A stretch of 47,694 bases of DNA from an uncultured Pelagibacteraceae bacterium (GCA_902550805.1 CACDAL010000008.1:1-47694); one strand, 5' to 3'; counted from the first letter of the stretch, positions 11,294 to 20,060 are shown. The notes: generated by a model not told the origin, from the sequence alone. Made by a program: numbers and translations.

Positions 11294-12000
11294 CCGATTA
11301 AATCTAATTCAGAATATATTTTTTTTTCAACAATTTTTGTAAAATCATCTGATTTCATTCCAGGATCTAAAGGTTTCAAAATTGAAACAGTGATTGTTTT
11401 ATTTATATTAAAGAGACCTTTTTTTGGCCAAACATTTCCTGAATTTATTGCTACAGGTTGACATTTAATACCAAGTTCATGATAAATTCTTCCAACGCCT
11501 TTTTTAAAAGGTATTCTTTCATTTGGCAAAATTCGGGTTGCTTGAGGGAATATAATTATAGGTCTATCTGAATATTTAATAGAATTTTTAATATTATCAA
11601 TTAAACCCAAATTATCTTTTGTAACCTTATTTCTTTTAACAGCAATTGAGCCAATTTTTTTTAAATACCAACCAAATATAGGGATTTTTAATAATTCATT
11701 TTTTAAAATAAATATTGGTGAATTAAAAATTGTTTGTAAGTAAAAAGTTTCAAACATTGATTGATGGGATGCAGCAATAAAAAATTTTTCATTAACGATA
11801 ATATTTTCTTTTCCTTTAATGAGAATTTTTGTTGATAAAAAAATTTTTAAACAAATTCCTGACCAATAACCCATTAATTTACCACCGAATATAACAAATT
11901 TACTATTTAAGAATAATGTTGGCAAAAATATTATTGAAATACAAATTATCCCTAAAAAGAAAAAGAATAAAAATAAAAATTGTCTTATCATTTTAATCAA
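11290..12000 (-). CDS. plsC: 1-acyl-sn-glycerol-3-phosphate acyltransferase (PlsC-like)
   Basis: Membrane acyltransferase making phosphatidic acid. Length 236. It has an N-terminal hydrophobic segment (FLFLFFFFLGIICISIIF), the block I motif SHQSMFET, which is HX4E where the textbook form is HX4D (the glutamate form occurs in many PlsC proteins), and block III FPQATRILP in place of FPEGTR. The substitutions keep the fold but suggest a divergent subfamily, so the acyl acceptor could differ. It follows lysA by 3 bases at the end of the argH-lptM-lysA cluster and overlaps dnaN by 4 bases. Confidence 0.86.
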   Translation of the reverse strand: MIKMIRQFLFLFFFFLGIICISIIFLPTLFLNSKFVIFGGKLMGYWSGICLKIFLSTKILIKGKENIIVNEKFFIAASHQSMFETFYLQTIFNSPIFILKNELLKIPIFGWYLKKIGSIAVKRNKVTKDNLGLIDNIKNSIKYSDRPIIIFPQATRILPNERIPFKKGVGRIYHELGIKCQPVAINSGNVWPKKGLFNINKTITVSILKPLDPGMKSDDFTKIVEKKIYSELDLIG

Positions 12001-12003
12001 AAA

Positions 12004-13218
12004 CTAAAATAAATCTTTTAGTTTTTGTCTTTTTTTTATAACAGTTATTTTTGAACCATTTACTAATATTTCAATAGGTTTTGTTCTAAGATTATAATTT
12101 GAACTTAATGAATAACCGTAAGCACCTACATCGCAAATAATAATTAAATCTTTTTCTTTCAATATTTGAAATTTATTTATAGTTAAAAACTTATCTGTAG
12201 TTTCACATATTGGACCCACAAATTCATAAGTTTTTTTAGAAATTTTTTTTATTTTTTTTAATGGAATTATCTTATGTTTTGCCCCATATAATGCTGGTCT
12301 AATTAAGTCGTTCATGGCAGCATCAAGAATAATAAATTTTTTTTTTTGATTTTCTTTTATATAGATTACTTTTGAAATAAGTATTCCAGCATTGCCAATT
12401 ATTGATCTTCCAGGTTCAAAAATAATTTTACTTTTATGTTTTTTTAAAAATTTTTTTATTTCATAATTATATTTTTTATAATTTAATTTTTTTTTACTTT
12501 GTTGATAAGAGATTCCCATTCCTCCACCTAAATCAATAAATTCAAATTTATAATGAATTTTATCAATTAATTTATTTATTGTTTCAAGCATTTTTTGATA
12601 AGGTTTGTGATCTAATATTTGACTTCCTATATGTACACTTAAGCATTTTAGTTTTATATATTTAGATTTTTTTAAATAATTAACTAATTCTATAAAAGTT
12701 TTTTGATTAACTCCAAATTTATTTTCTTTTTTACCTGTTGAGATTTGATTTAATGTTTTGGCATCAGTATTTGGGTTAAGTCTTATACCTATGTCAACAA
12801 TTTTATTTTTTTCTTTTGCTATTTTTTCAATTTCCAAAACTTCACTTTTGGATTCTGAATTTATTAATAATATTTTTTTATCAATAGCGTAGCTTAATTC
12901 CGAACTTGTTTTACCAACTCCTGAAAAAACAATTTTTTTTGATTTTACTCCAGCTTTAAGCGCCATCATTAATTCACCTTTTGAAACAACGTCGGCCCCC
13001 AATCCATGTTTACTTATTAGTTTTATAATTTGTGTATTTGAATTGGCTTTAACTGCAAAGCATATTAATGGAGAGAAAGATTTAAAATTCGATTTAAAAT
13101 TTTTTATATTTTTGACTATTTTTTGATTTGAGTAGCAATAAATTGGAGTAGCGAATCTTTTTGCTAATTTTTCCAAATTAACTTTTTCAAATGAATAATT
13201 TTTATTAATATATTTCAT
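12004..13218 (-). CDS. lysA: diaminopimelate decarboxylase
   Basis: PLP enzyme (alanine-racemase fold type III) that decarboxylates meso-diaminopimelate to lysine. Lys57 in ICFAVKANSN binds PLP. LSVHIGSQ, FIDLGGGMGISY, EPGRSIIGNAGIL and the C-terminal CDVGAYGYSLSSNYN complete the fold; GPICETTD carries the active-site cysteine from the partner subunit. 404 residues, normal. Its ATG overlaps the stop of the small lipoprotein gene (TAATG), as in the common argH-lptM-lysA arrangement of proteobacteria. Confidence 0.96.
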   Translation of the reverse strand: MKYINKNYSFEKVNLEKLAKRFATPIYCYSNQKIVKNIKNFKSNFKSFSPLICFAVKANSNTQIIKLISKHGLGADVVSKGELMMALKAGVKSKKIVFSGVGKTSSELSYAIDKKILLINSESKSEVLEIEKIAKEKNKIVDIGIRLNPNTDAKTLNQISTGKKENKFGVNQKTFIELVNYLKKSKYIKLKCLSVHIGSQILDHKPYQKMLETINKLIDKIHYKFEFIDLGGGMGISYQQSKKKLNYKKYNYEIKKFLKKHKSKIIFEPGRSIIGNAGILISKVIYIKENQKKKFIILDAAMNDLIRPALYGAKHKIIPLKKIKKISKKTYEFVGPICETTDKFLTINKFQILKEKDLIIICDVGAYGYSLSSNYNLRTKPIEILVNGSKITVIKKRQKLKDLF

Positions 13219-13334
13219 TACACCTTATGTATAATGTTATCATATTGAATTGATTGATATTTTGGATCTCCTTTTCTTCCGCATGAAACCAAAACAATTA
13301 AACAGATCGCAATTAAAATTATTTTTTTTTTCAT
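13218..13334 (-). CDS. lptM: LptM-like small lipoprotein (38 residues)
   Basis: A short gene filling the whole argH-lysA gap. Translation begins MKKKIILIAICLIVLVSC, followed by GRKGDPKYQSIQ. There is a charged start, a hydrophobic core and the lipobox LVSC with Cys18 as lipidation site. The CGRKGDPKY segment after the cysteine fits the CG-K/R-KG-x-P-Y pattern of LptM (YifL), which in E. coli assists disulfide maturation of the LPS translocon protein LptD. It is unusually short after the cysteine (20 residues). The ATG overlaps the argH stop (TAATG) and its own stop overlaps the lysA ATG (TAATG), which argues strongly for translation. Family assignment rests on motif and position. Confidence 0.82.
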   Translation of the reverse strand: MKKKIILIAICLIVLVSCGRKGDPKYQSIQYDNIIHKV

Positions 13335-14725
13335 TAATGGTTTTTTTTATAACTTCTTATCATTTTCTTAATATTCTCAAAAGAAGTTCCTCCATATGAG
13401 GTTTTAGAGTTAATTGAGTGTTTAAGATCAAAAATTTTTAATACTTCCGCAGTTAATTTTGGCTCAATTTTATTTATTTCATCGATTTTAAGTTCTGTAA
13501 GTTTTTTCTTATTTTTTTCTGCAAAATTAATTATTTTGGCTGTTTGTAAATATGCTTTTCTAAATGGGTAATTTAATTCTTTTACCATATAATCAGCTAA
13601 ATCCGTTGCTGTTAAAAAACCATTTTCAGCAAGTTCCAGCATTCTTTTTTTGTCTACAGAAAAATTTTTTAAAATATCATTTAAAATAATTAAAGAATTT
13701 TTTAATTGATCAAAAGATTTAAAAACTATTTCTTTATCATCTTGTAGATCTTTAAAGTATGATAGTGGAAGACCTTTTAAAATTGTTAACATTGAAAACA
13801 GATTACCAAATATAACTCCAGTTTTGCCTCTTAAATATTCTAATGGATCTGGATTTTTTTTTTGAGGCATTATTGATGATCCGGTTACAATTTTATCATT
13901 TAAATTAATTAATTTGAAGGCATCTGAATTCCATATAATAAACTCTTCTGCGATTCTAGAAATATGAATAGCGCAAGCCGAACAAGAATATAAAAAATCA
14001 ATAACAAAATCTCTGTCTGAGACAGTATCAATAGAATTTTTTGTTGGTTTTTTAAATTTTAATTTTTTTGTTGTATAAAATCTATCAATTTTAAAAGATG
14101 TTCCGGTTAAGGCTGCAACACCGAGAGGATTTTCGTTAATATTTTCAAGATTATTAATAAATCTCTTTTTGTCTCTACTAAACATTTCTACATATGCTAA
14201 TAAATAATGTGCAAATGAAACTGGTTGTGCATTTTTTAAATGTGTAAAACCTGGCATTATTGTTTCGATATTTTTGTTTGCGTTTTTTAAAATATTATTA
14301 ATTGTAATATCTAAATTTTTAGTAATTATGTTATTAGCTTTTTTTAACCAAATTTTAAAATCTGTTATAACTTGATCATTTCTCGATCTGGCGGTATGAA
14401 TATATCCCGCTTCTTCTCCAATTAAATCAAACAATCTTTTTTCAATATTCATATGAATATCTTCAAGTTTTTCATCAAATGGAAATTTTTTTTTTATTAT
14501 TTCATTTTTAATTCTATTAAGACCCCATACAATTTTATTTTTTATTTTAAAATTAATTATTTTTTGTTTAAACAACATTTCTACGTGAATTATAGAAGCT
14601 TCTATATCTTCACTAAATAATCTTTTATCGATTGATAAAGATCCGCCAACTTTTTTGAATAAATTTGAAGAAACTTTATTGATTCTCGCACTCCAAATTG
14701 GTTGATTGTTTTTATTTTTACTCAT
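13334..14725 (-). CDS. argH: argininosuccinate lyase
   Basis: Last step of arginine synthesis: argininosuccinate to arginine and fumarate. 463 residues. Fumarase/aspartase superfamily signature GSSIMPQKKNPD at 282-293 with catalytic Ser284; also YIHTARSRNDQV and GFTHLKNAQPVSFAHYLL with the catalytic-site histidine. First gene of the minus-strand run argH-lptM-lysA-plsC. The divergent TlpA-like gene starts only 24 bases away, so their promoters must overlap each other or extend into coding sequence. Confidence 0.97.
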   Translation of the reverse strand: MSKNKNNQPIWSARINKVSSNLFKKVGGSLSIDKRLFSEDIEASIIHVEMLFKQKIINFKIKNKIVWGLNRIKNEIIKKKFPFDEKLEDIHMNIEKRLFDLIGEEAGYIHTARSRNDQVITDFKIWLKKANNIITKNLDITINNILKNANKNIETIMPGFTHLKNAQPVSFAHYLLAYVEMFSRDKKRFINNLENINENPLGVAALTGTSFKIDRFYTTKKLKFKKPTKNSIDTVSDRDFVIDFLYSCSACAIHISRIAEEFIIWNSDAFKLINLNDKIVTGSSIMPQKKNPDPLEYLRGKTGVIFGNLFSMLTILKGLPLSYFKDLQDDKEIVFKSFDQLKNSLIILNDILKNFSVDKKRMLELAENGFLTATDLADYMVKELNYPFRKAYLQTAKIINFAEKNKKKLTELKIDEINKIEPKLTAEVLKIFDLKHSINSKTSYGGTSFENIKKMIRSYKKNH

Positions 14726-14749
14726 GATATCTAACTATACATTTTAAAA

Positions 14750-15280
14750 ATGAAATTTAAAAATTTAAATTATTTAGTTATTGCAATTTACTTAATATCA
14801 TCTAACTTTGCATATTCAATAGATCGTCCAGATATTAAAAATCTAATTATTCATAAAGATAAGAAAAAAATTGAAAATGTAGAATTTTATAATTCCAAAA
14901 GCCAAAAAGTAACTCTAAATTCTTATGATTCAAATTTAATTATCATTAATTTTTGGGCCACCTGGTGTGCACCTTGTAGAGAAGAGATGCCTTTATTAGA
15001 TAAGCTTAAATTAAATAAAGAATTAAAAGATATTGTAATTATTCCTATAAATATAGCGAGTGAAACAATTGAAAAATCTAAAGAATTTTTTGAAGAACTT
15101 AATATAAATAATTTAGAATTTTTTTTTGGTCCCAGTGCTGAACTTGCAAACAAATTCCAAGTAAGAGGCATCCCCACAACAATTTTAATTGATAAAAATG
15201 GATATGAATTTGCAAGGATTATTGGGTATATTGATTTTGAAAAAAAGTCTTTTATAGAATGGCTGGCTAATCATCTATGA
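14750..15280 (+). CDS. TlpA-family thiol:disulfide oxidoreductase
   Basis: Exported thioredoxin-like protein of 176 residues. N-terminal hydrophobic segment (LNYLVIAIYLISSNFAYS) looks like a signal peptide or anchor. The active site is FWATWCAPCREEMP with Cys73 and Cys76 (WCAPC), and the cis-proline loop is VRGIPTTILID. This is the TlpA/ResA/DsbE type, reducing or maturing periplasmic cysteines, for example in cytochrome c assembly. Its 3' end overlaps the following esterase by 4 bases (ATGA), so they are coupled. Its exact partner cannot be read from the sequence. Confidence 0.9.
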   Translation: MKFKNLNYLVIAIYLISSNFAYSIDRPDIKNLIIHKDKKKIENVEFYNSKSQKVTLNSYDSNLIIINFWATWCAPCREEMPLLDKLKLNKELKDIVIIPINIASETIEKSKEFFEELNINNLEFFFGPSAELANKFQVRGIPTTILIDKNGYEFARIIGYIDFEKKSFIEWLANHL

Positions 15281-15933
15281 AATTTTGTCTTAATACTACA
15301 ATAGTAAAACCTGAAGATAATGAAGAAATAAAAAATGCAGTAATTCTACTTCACGGATATGGAGGAGATGGAAAAGATATAAGTATATTAACTTTGAGTT
15401 GGAAAAGATTTTTAAAAAATACTATTTTTTTGTGTCCAGATGCTCATGAGGTTTGTGCTATTAATCCTGGCGGTTTCCAGTGGTTTGATCTTAGCGTGGA
15501 AGATCCCGATTATGTTTTGGAAGAGTCCAAAAAAGCAGAGAATAAAATAAAACAGTATATAGATGAAATTAAATTAAAGTATAAATTAAAAAATTCTCAA
15601 ATTTGTATTTCAGGATTTAGCCAAGGTTGTATGATGTCAATTAATGTTGGGCTAACAGCTATTGAAAGTTTTAACTGTATAATTGGCTTTTCTGGAAAAA
15701 TAATAAACAAAAAAGATCTTTTAAAAAGAATAAGATCAAAAACAAATATGTTAATTCTTCATGGAGATTCCGATCAAGTGGTTCCCCCAAGTAATTTGTT
15801 AGATATTAAAGATTTTTTAGTTAGAAATAAAATTAACGTAGAAACATTTATGTCAAAAAATTGTGATCATCATATATCGATCGAAGCATCAAGTGTTGCT
15901 TTAAATTTTATTAAAAAAAATTTGATTAATTAA
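15277..15933 (+). CDS. alpha/beta hydrolase, carboxylesterase/phospholipase family
   Basis: Serine hydrolase of the Abhydrolase_2 (YpfH/EstB-type carboxylesterase, acyl-protein-thioesterase-like) family, 218 residues. Oxyanion motif LLHGYGGDG, nucleophile elbow SGFSQGCMMS with Ser115, acid loop LHGDSDQVVPP and histidine in CDHHIS. FQWFDLS is a hallmark of this family. Likely substrates are short acyl esters or lysophospholipids. No signal peptide, so cytoplasmic. It overlaps the TlpA-like gene by 4 bases. Confidence 0.9.
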   Translation: MKFCLNTTIVKPEDNEEIKNAVILLHGYGGDGKDISILTLSWKRFLKNTIFLCPDAHEVCAINPGGFQWFDLSVEDPDYVLEESKKAENKIKQYIDEIKLKYKLKNSQICISGFSQGCMMSINVGLTAIESFNCIIGFSGKIINKKDLLKRIRSKTNMLILHGDSDQVVPPSNLLDIKDFLVRNKINVETFMSKNCDHHISIEASSVALNFIKKNLIN

Positions 15934-15936
15934 AGT

Positions 15937-15966
15937 TTGACATTAAATTTATATAGTTGGTATAAT
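15937..15966 (+). promoter_or_regulatory. consensus sigma-70 promoter for the HNH gene
   Basis: TTGACA at 15937-15942 and TATAAT at 15961-15966, both perfect matches, separated by 18 bases. Transcription would start near 15973, about 19 bases before the ATG at 15992. The -35 begins 4 bases after the esterase stop. Confidence 0.75.
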
Positions 15967-15991
15967 AAATTATATTTTTAAATATAATTTT

Positions 15992-16561
15992 ATGATTGAT
16001 CTGTTAGAAAAAAATGTTTCTTTAGAAAAGTGTCCTGCGCTTGTATTGAATGCGGATTATAGACCTTTAAGTTATTATCCTCTCTCTTTATGGAGTTGGC
16101 AAGATTCTGTTAAGTCAGTATTTTTAGATAGAGTTTCTATTGTAAGTCATTATGATAGAACTATTAGAAGCCCATCCTTTAGCATGAAACTTCCAAGTGT
16201 AATTGCCCTTAAGTCATTTATTAACCCTCAGTCTAATCCAAACTTTACTAGATTTAACGTTTTTTTAAGAGATAAATTTAGCTGTCAATACTGTGGTAAT
16301 AAAAATGAATTAACTTTTGATCATTTATTGCCGAGATCTAAAGGAGGAATAACCGATTGGGATAATGTTGTAACAGCATGTTCTTCTTGTAATGTAAAAA
16401 AAGGCGGAAGATTGTTAAAACATTCGGGCATGACTTTGAGCCAATTGCCATATCAACCAACAACAGAAGATCTTCATAGAAATGGTAAAAATTTTCCACC
16501 AAACTTTTTACACAAAAGCTGGATGGATTATTTATATTGGGATGTTGAGCTTGAGCCCTAA
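15992..16561 (+). CDS. HNH endonuclease family protein
   Basis: Protein of 189 residues with a C-terminal HNH nuclease domain: zinc cysteines CQYC (98, 101) and CSSC (130, 133) flank FDHLLPRSKGG with Asp110-His111 and DWDNVV with Asn125. The N-terminal 90 residues (ALVLNADYRPLSYYPLSLWSW) match the conserved stand-alone HNH proteins widespread in alphaproteobacteria and cyanobacteria; their role is unknown, possibly DNA repair. Nothing around it suggests a homing or mobile element: its 3' end abuts coq7 exactly. It has its own strong promoter. Confidence 0.92.
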   Translation: MIDLLEKNVSLEKCPALVLNADYRPLSYYPLSLWSWQDSVKSVFLDRVSIVSHYDRTIRSPSFSMKLPSVIALKSFINPQSNPNFTRFNVFLRDKFSCQYCGNKNELTFDHLLPRSKGGITDWDNVVTACSSCNVKKGGRLLKHSGMTLSQLPYQPTTEDLHRNGKNFPPNFLHKSWMDYLYWDVELEP

Positions 16562-17095
16562 TTAAATTTTTTCAGATATATTTATAGCTACTTTTGAACC
16601 TGTTTTTATTATTTTGTCTAATATTCTATAAAGACCATCTTTAGTAGCCCCTTCTTCATAAGCTATATTTTTGTGATGCAACTCGTCTGATCTAAATTTA
16701 ATTATTTTTTCTTTTAAGTTTTTTTCATCTGGACCAAGTTGATTAATTTGATTTTGATAATGTTTATCAATTACTTCTTCAACTGAAGCCGTACATAACA
16801 TAGTTGCTTTTCTACCTAATATTGTTGATCCAAAACCTAAGCCTACACCAAGCAAATCCCACAAAGGTAGTAATTTGGTAGGCTTGATGTTTCTTTTTTT
16901 GATTTCGTTTTCAAAAAATTCACAATGTTCTTTTTCATGAATTTTCATTTCTTCTATTGTTTTTTGTAAATTTGGATCTTTACATAAAGTTTTAAGAGCT
17001 AATAGTTGACCTTCATAAATTTTTATAGCGCCTCTCTCTCCCGCATGATCTACTCTTATAAATTCTTCTATTTTTTTTTGATTAGTTTTTTTCAT
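16562..17095 (-). CDS. coq7: demethoxyubiquinone hydroxylase Coq7
   Basis: Ferritin-like diiron monooxygenase carrying out the C6 hydroxylation of demethoxyubiquinone. 177 residues. Metal ligands are visible as Glu20 in DHAGERGAIKIYEGQ, an ExxH pair EKEH (54-57), Glu in ASVEEVIDKHY (about 106-107), and a second ExxH pair ELHH (138-141). Its start overlaps the end of dsbB by 14 bases. The stop codon touches the HNH gene end with no gap. Confidence 0.96.
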   Translation of the reverse strand: MKKTNQKKIEEFIRVDHAGERGAIKIYEGQLLALKTLCKDPNLQKTIEEMKIHEKEHCEFFENEIKKRNIKPTKLLPLWDLLGVGLGFGSTILGRKATMLCTASVEEVIDKHYQNQINQLGPDEKNLKEKIIKFRSDELHHKNIAYEEGATKDGLYRILDKIIKTGSKVAINISEKI

Positions 17096-17558
17096 AAAAT
17101 AGGATTCTTAAAGAATAAATTACAATTAATAAAGATAATAAAAAGTTTATACCAGCCAAAGACATTCCAAATAGATTATAATTAACTTGTTTACAGCTTG
17201 GAATATTATTATTCAAGGATTTCAATAATTCTTTTTTATCAATTATTTCAAGTGAATTGACGGCACATCCTGAAAATTCTTCAAAAATATTATTTTCAAT
17301 TCCATAATGATATCCTGATATTAAAAAACTTATTGTAAATATTATAACAATTAAAACTAATATTTTTTCATTTTTGAAATAGTTGTATCCAATGAAGCTA
17401 ATAAAAATGGCCAAAACGTAAGGTATTCTTTGGTATAGACAAAGTTTGCAAGGTTTAATTTGTAAAATATGTTCTACATATAATGCAAAAAATATTGCTA
17501 ACAAAGAATAGATTAAAATAAAAATATAATAATTTTTTTTTTTAAGAAATATATTCAT
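17082..17558 (-). CDS. dsbB: disulfide bond formation protein DsbB
   Basis: Inner-membrane quinone reductase that reoxidises DsbA. 158 residues, four hydrophobic segments. First redox pair Cys37/Cys40 in KPCKLCLYQRIPY, second pair Cys98 (FSGCAV) and Cys122 (IPSCKQV), on two periplasmic loops as in the family. It overlaps coq7 by 14 bases and follows the YqaA-like gene by 2 bases. Together with the LptM-like lipoprotein and the TlpA-like protein it points to active periplasmic disulfide chemistry. Confidence 0.94.
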   Translation of the reverse strand: MNIFLKKKNYYIFILIYSLLAIFFALYVEHILQIKPCKLCLYQRIPYVLAIFISFIGYNYFKNEKILVLIVIIFTISFLISGYHYGIENNIFEEFSGCAVNSLEIIDKKELLKSLNNNIPSCKQVNYNLFGMSLAGINFLLSLLIVIYSLRILFYEKN

Positions 17559-17560
17559 TT

Positions 17561-18169
17561 TTAATTAATAAAATTTAACAAAAATTTGTATATAAAGTAA
17601 GCAAATATAATTAATATTATAGATATAATTATTGAAACTTTTAATAATCTTTTTTCAATTATTTTTTTCATAGCCGAGCCAAAATTTCCGATAAGAAAAG
17701 AAATTATAAAAAATCTAGAACCTCTAGTTATTAAAGAGATAATTATAAAATAAAATAAATTAAAATGTACAAATCCACTTGTAATTGTTAATAGTTTAAA
17801 AGGAATAGGAGAGAAACCAGCTATTGCCAGTAAAGTCATCCATGCAATTGTGCCACCTTCGGAGGACATTTTATCTTTTAAAAATGAAGTGTTATCTACT
17901 CCATAAAGTTCAAATATTTTTATGCCTATTTCATTAAAAAAAACATAACCAATAAAATACCCCAAACATGCACCAAGTACAGATCCTAGGGTGGCAATTA
18001 ATGCTATTTTTAACCAATCTTCTTTTTTTGCTATTGTCATTGGAATTATCAAAACATCTGGAGGAATCGGAAAAATAAAACTTTCAATAAAAGACACAAT
18101 TCCTAAAAAAAATTTAGAACTTTTATGCCCTGCTAATTTAATTGTTTTTTTGTATAGCTCTTTAAACAT
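17561..18169 (-). CDS. YqaA/DedA-type (VTT domain) membrane protein
   Basis: Integral membrane protein of 202 residues with the VTT/SNARE-associated fold: ESFIFPIPPDVLIIPM near residues 28-43, GACLGYFIGY, and FSPIPFKLLTITSG followed by TRGSRFFIISFLIG. It is closest to the YqaA subgroup of the DedA superfamily, thought to act as lipid scramblases or flippases and in membrane homeostasis; no substrate is visible here. First of a minus-strand run with dsbB and coq7. Its ATG is 65 bases from the divergent tRNA-Leu. Confidence 0.9.
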   Translation of the reverse strand: MFKELYKKTIKLAGHKSSKFFLGIVSFIESFIFPIPPDVLIIPMTIAKKEDWLKIALIATLGSVLGACLGYFIGYVFFNEIGIKIFELYGVDNTSFLKDKMSSEGGTIAWMTLLAIAGFSPIPFKLLTITSGFVHFNLFYFIIISLITRGSRFFIISFLIGNFGSAMKKIIEKRLLKVSIIISIILIIFAYFIYKFLLNFIN

Positions 18170-18234
18170 ATTTTCTTTTAATATATTAAATGTTTTAATA
18201 CTATTAATTTAATTATATGAAACTTATTGTGCTC

Positions 18235-18321
18235 GGGCGAATGGCGGAACTGGTAGACGCGTTGGACTCAAAATCCAATGGTAGCAATACTGTGAGAGTT
18301 CGATTCTCTCTTTGCCCACCA
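18235..18321 (+). tRNA. tRNA-Leu (CAA)
   Basis: Acceptor GGGCGAA pairs with TTTGCCC (one G-T), discriminator A, and the CCA end is encoded (18319-18321). Anticodon stem TTGGA/TCCAA with loop CTCAAAA gives anticodon CAA, reading UUG. A long variable arm (around TGGTAGCAATACTGTG) marks a class II tRNA, as expected for leucine. 87 bases. Only 8 bases separate its CCA from the next start codon. Confidence 0.97.
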
Positions 18322-18329
18322 ACAAAATT

Positions 18330-20060
18330 ATGAACTTAGACAATTTTAATAGTTTGATTGAATTATTTTTTTACCAAGCAGACAAGCAAGATCAAAAAAG
18401 TATTTTTTTACAATGGTTAAATCCAAATAATAAAAAAACTTTTACATGGGAAGAAACAAAACTAAATATATTTAAGTTATCAAAAACCATAAAAGAAAAT
18501 ATAAAAGAAGGAGATAGATGTCTTTTAGTTTCAGAAAATAGACCTGAATGGTTTATTTCTGATTTAGCTATCATGTTATCAGGGGGTATTACAGTACCGG
18601 CGTATACAACTTATACGGAAGAAGACTATAAATATTTGATTGAAGATTGCGAACCTACATTAATTATTGTTTCCAATAATGATATGTTAAAAAAAATAAA
18701 CAATACAATTAATCAAAAAGATTTTATTAAAAAAATTATTACATTGGATGAAGTTGATGAAGTAGTCAGTAATTTAAATTTGAATAGTAAAGAAAAGTTT
18801 TTAGACTTTAATGCTATTATAAAAAATGATTTATCAGAAAAAGATAAAATTCAAAATAATAACTTAAAAAGATCTTCATTGGCTTGTATAATTTATACTT
18901 CAGGCACTGGAGGAAATCCCAAAGGAGTAATGTTAAGTCATGGTGGCATTTTAAATAATATTGTGGGAGCGTGTGAAATTTTAAAACCATTAATAGATTC
19001 AAAACCAGTATTTTTAACTTGGCTTCCTCTTTCTCACTCTTACGAGCATTGTACACAATTTGTGCAGATAGCTGTTGGAGCTAAAGTTTTTTATGCAGAA
19101 AAAATAGAAAAACTTTTAGACAATATATCTGAAGCAAAACCAACAATCATGACTGCCGTTCCAAGATTCTATCAAAATCTTTATAACAAAATTAATATTA
19201 ATATGAAAAAGCAAACAGGCTTTAAAGCTAAATTAATTGAAGCAACTATTCGATTGGGTAAAAAAGTATTATTAAATGAAAAAATGACAATTTTTGAAAA
19301 ATTATTAAATTCATTAGTAGAAGTGTTGGTAAGAAAAAAAGTAAAAAACCAATTTGGTGGAAATTTAAGAGCTTTTGTTTCAGGAGGAGGAGCTTTGGAC
19401 AAAGAAATAGGAGAATTCTTAAATTCAATAGGATTGCCTACTCTTCAAGGATACGGCTTAACGGAAACTTCACCTGTAGTTAGCTGCAATCCCATACACA
19501 AAATAAAAGTAGAAACTGTAGGTCCGCCTTTTAAGGGAAACCAGGTTAAAATTGCTGAAGATGGAGAAATTTTGGTCAAAGGAGAAAATGTGATGTTGGG
19601 ATATTGGAATAAAAAAGAAGAAACGGAAAAAGTAATTATAGATGGATGGCTTCACACAGGCGATATAGGAGAAATAGATAACGAAGATGGTTATTTAAAA
19701 ATTACTGATAGAAAAAAAGATATTATTGTGAGTGCGGGAGGAGATAATATTTCTCCAGCAAAAATCGAGAATATGATTACAAATGAGGCAGAAATTGATC
19801 AATGCATGGTATATGGAGATAAAAAAAATTATTTGGTTGCATTGATTGTTCCTAATAAAGAATTCTTAAAAGAAAAAGTAAAAATAAATAAAGTTGTCGA
19901 AAATATAAATAAAAAACTAACTTTAGTAGAAAAAATAAAAAAAATTCAATTAATAGACGAAAGTTTTTCTATTGAAAATGGTTTGATGACACCAACAATG
20001 AAAGTAAAAAGAAAAAAAGTTACTGAAAAATATAAAAAAGAATTAGAACATCTTTATTAA
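18330..20060 (+). CDS. long-chain acyl-CoA synthetase (AMP-forming, FadD/COG1022 type)
   Basis: Activates fatty acids to acyl-CoA through an acyl-AMP. 576 residues from the ATG at 18330 (MNLDNFNSLIELFFYQ). P-loop-like A3 motif YTSGTGGNPKG near residue 189, GYGLTETSPV, and the C-terminal WLHTGDIGEI, then ITDRKKDIIVSAGGDNISP. This is the AMP-dependent COG1022 group seen in bacteria and eukaryotes. An in-frame TTG at 18312 lies inside the tRNA and is rejected. The ATG is 8 bases after the tRNA-Leu end, so message and tRNA are probably one transcript, separated by 3' processing of the tRNA. Confidence 0.93.
   Translation: MNLDNFNSLIELFFYQADKQDQKSIFLQWLNPNNKKTFTWEETKLNIFKLSKTIKENIKEGDRCLLVSENRPEWFISDLAIMLSGGITVPAYTTYTEEDYKYLIEDCEPTLIIVSNNDMLKKINNTINQKDFIKKIITLDEVDEVVSNLNLNSKEKFLDFNAIIKNDLSEKDKIQNNNLKRSSLACIIYTSGTGGNPKGVMLSHGGILNNIVGACEILKPLIDSKPVFLTWLPLSHSYEHCTQFVQIAVGAKVFYAEKIEKLLDNISEAKPTIMTAVPRFYQNLYNKININMKKQTGFKAKLIEATIRLGKKVLLNEKMTIFEKLLNSLVEVLVRKKVKNQFGGNLRAFVSGGGALDKEIGEFLNSIGLPTLQGYGLTETSPVVSCNPIHKIKVETVGPPFKGNQVKIAEDGEILVKGENVMLGYWNKKEETEKVIIDGWLHTGDIGEIDNEDGYLKITDRKKDIIVSAGGDNISPAKIENMITNEAEIDQCMVYGDKKNYLVALIVPNKEFLKEKVKINKVVENINKKLTLVEKIKKIQLIDESFSIENGLMTPTMKVKRKKVTEKYKKELEHLY

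Noticed and set aside
15992-16561. HNH gene as a homing endonuclease or mobile element
   Set aside because: No repeats, split host gene or phage genes nearby; the protein type is a stable chromosomal family.
18312-18329. TTG start at 18312 for the acyl-CoA ligase
   Set aside because: It lies inside the tRNA-Leu acceptor arm; ATG 18330 is the reasonable start.
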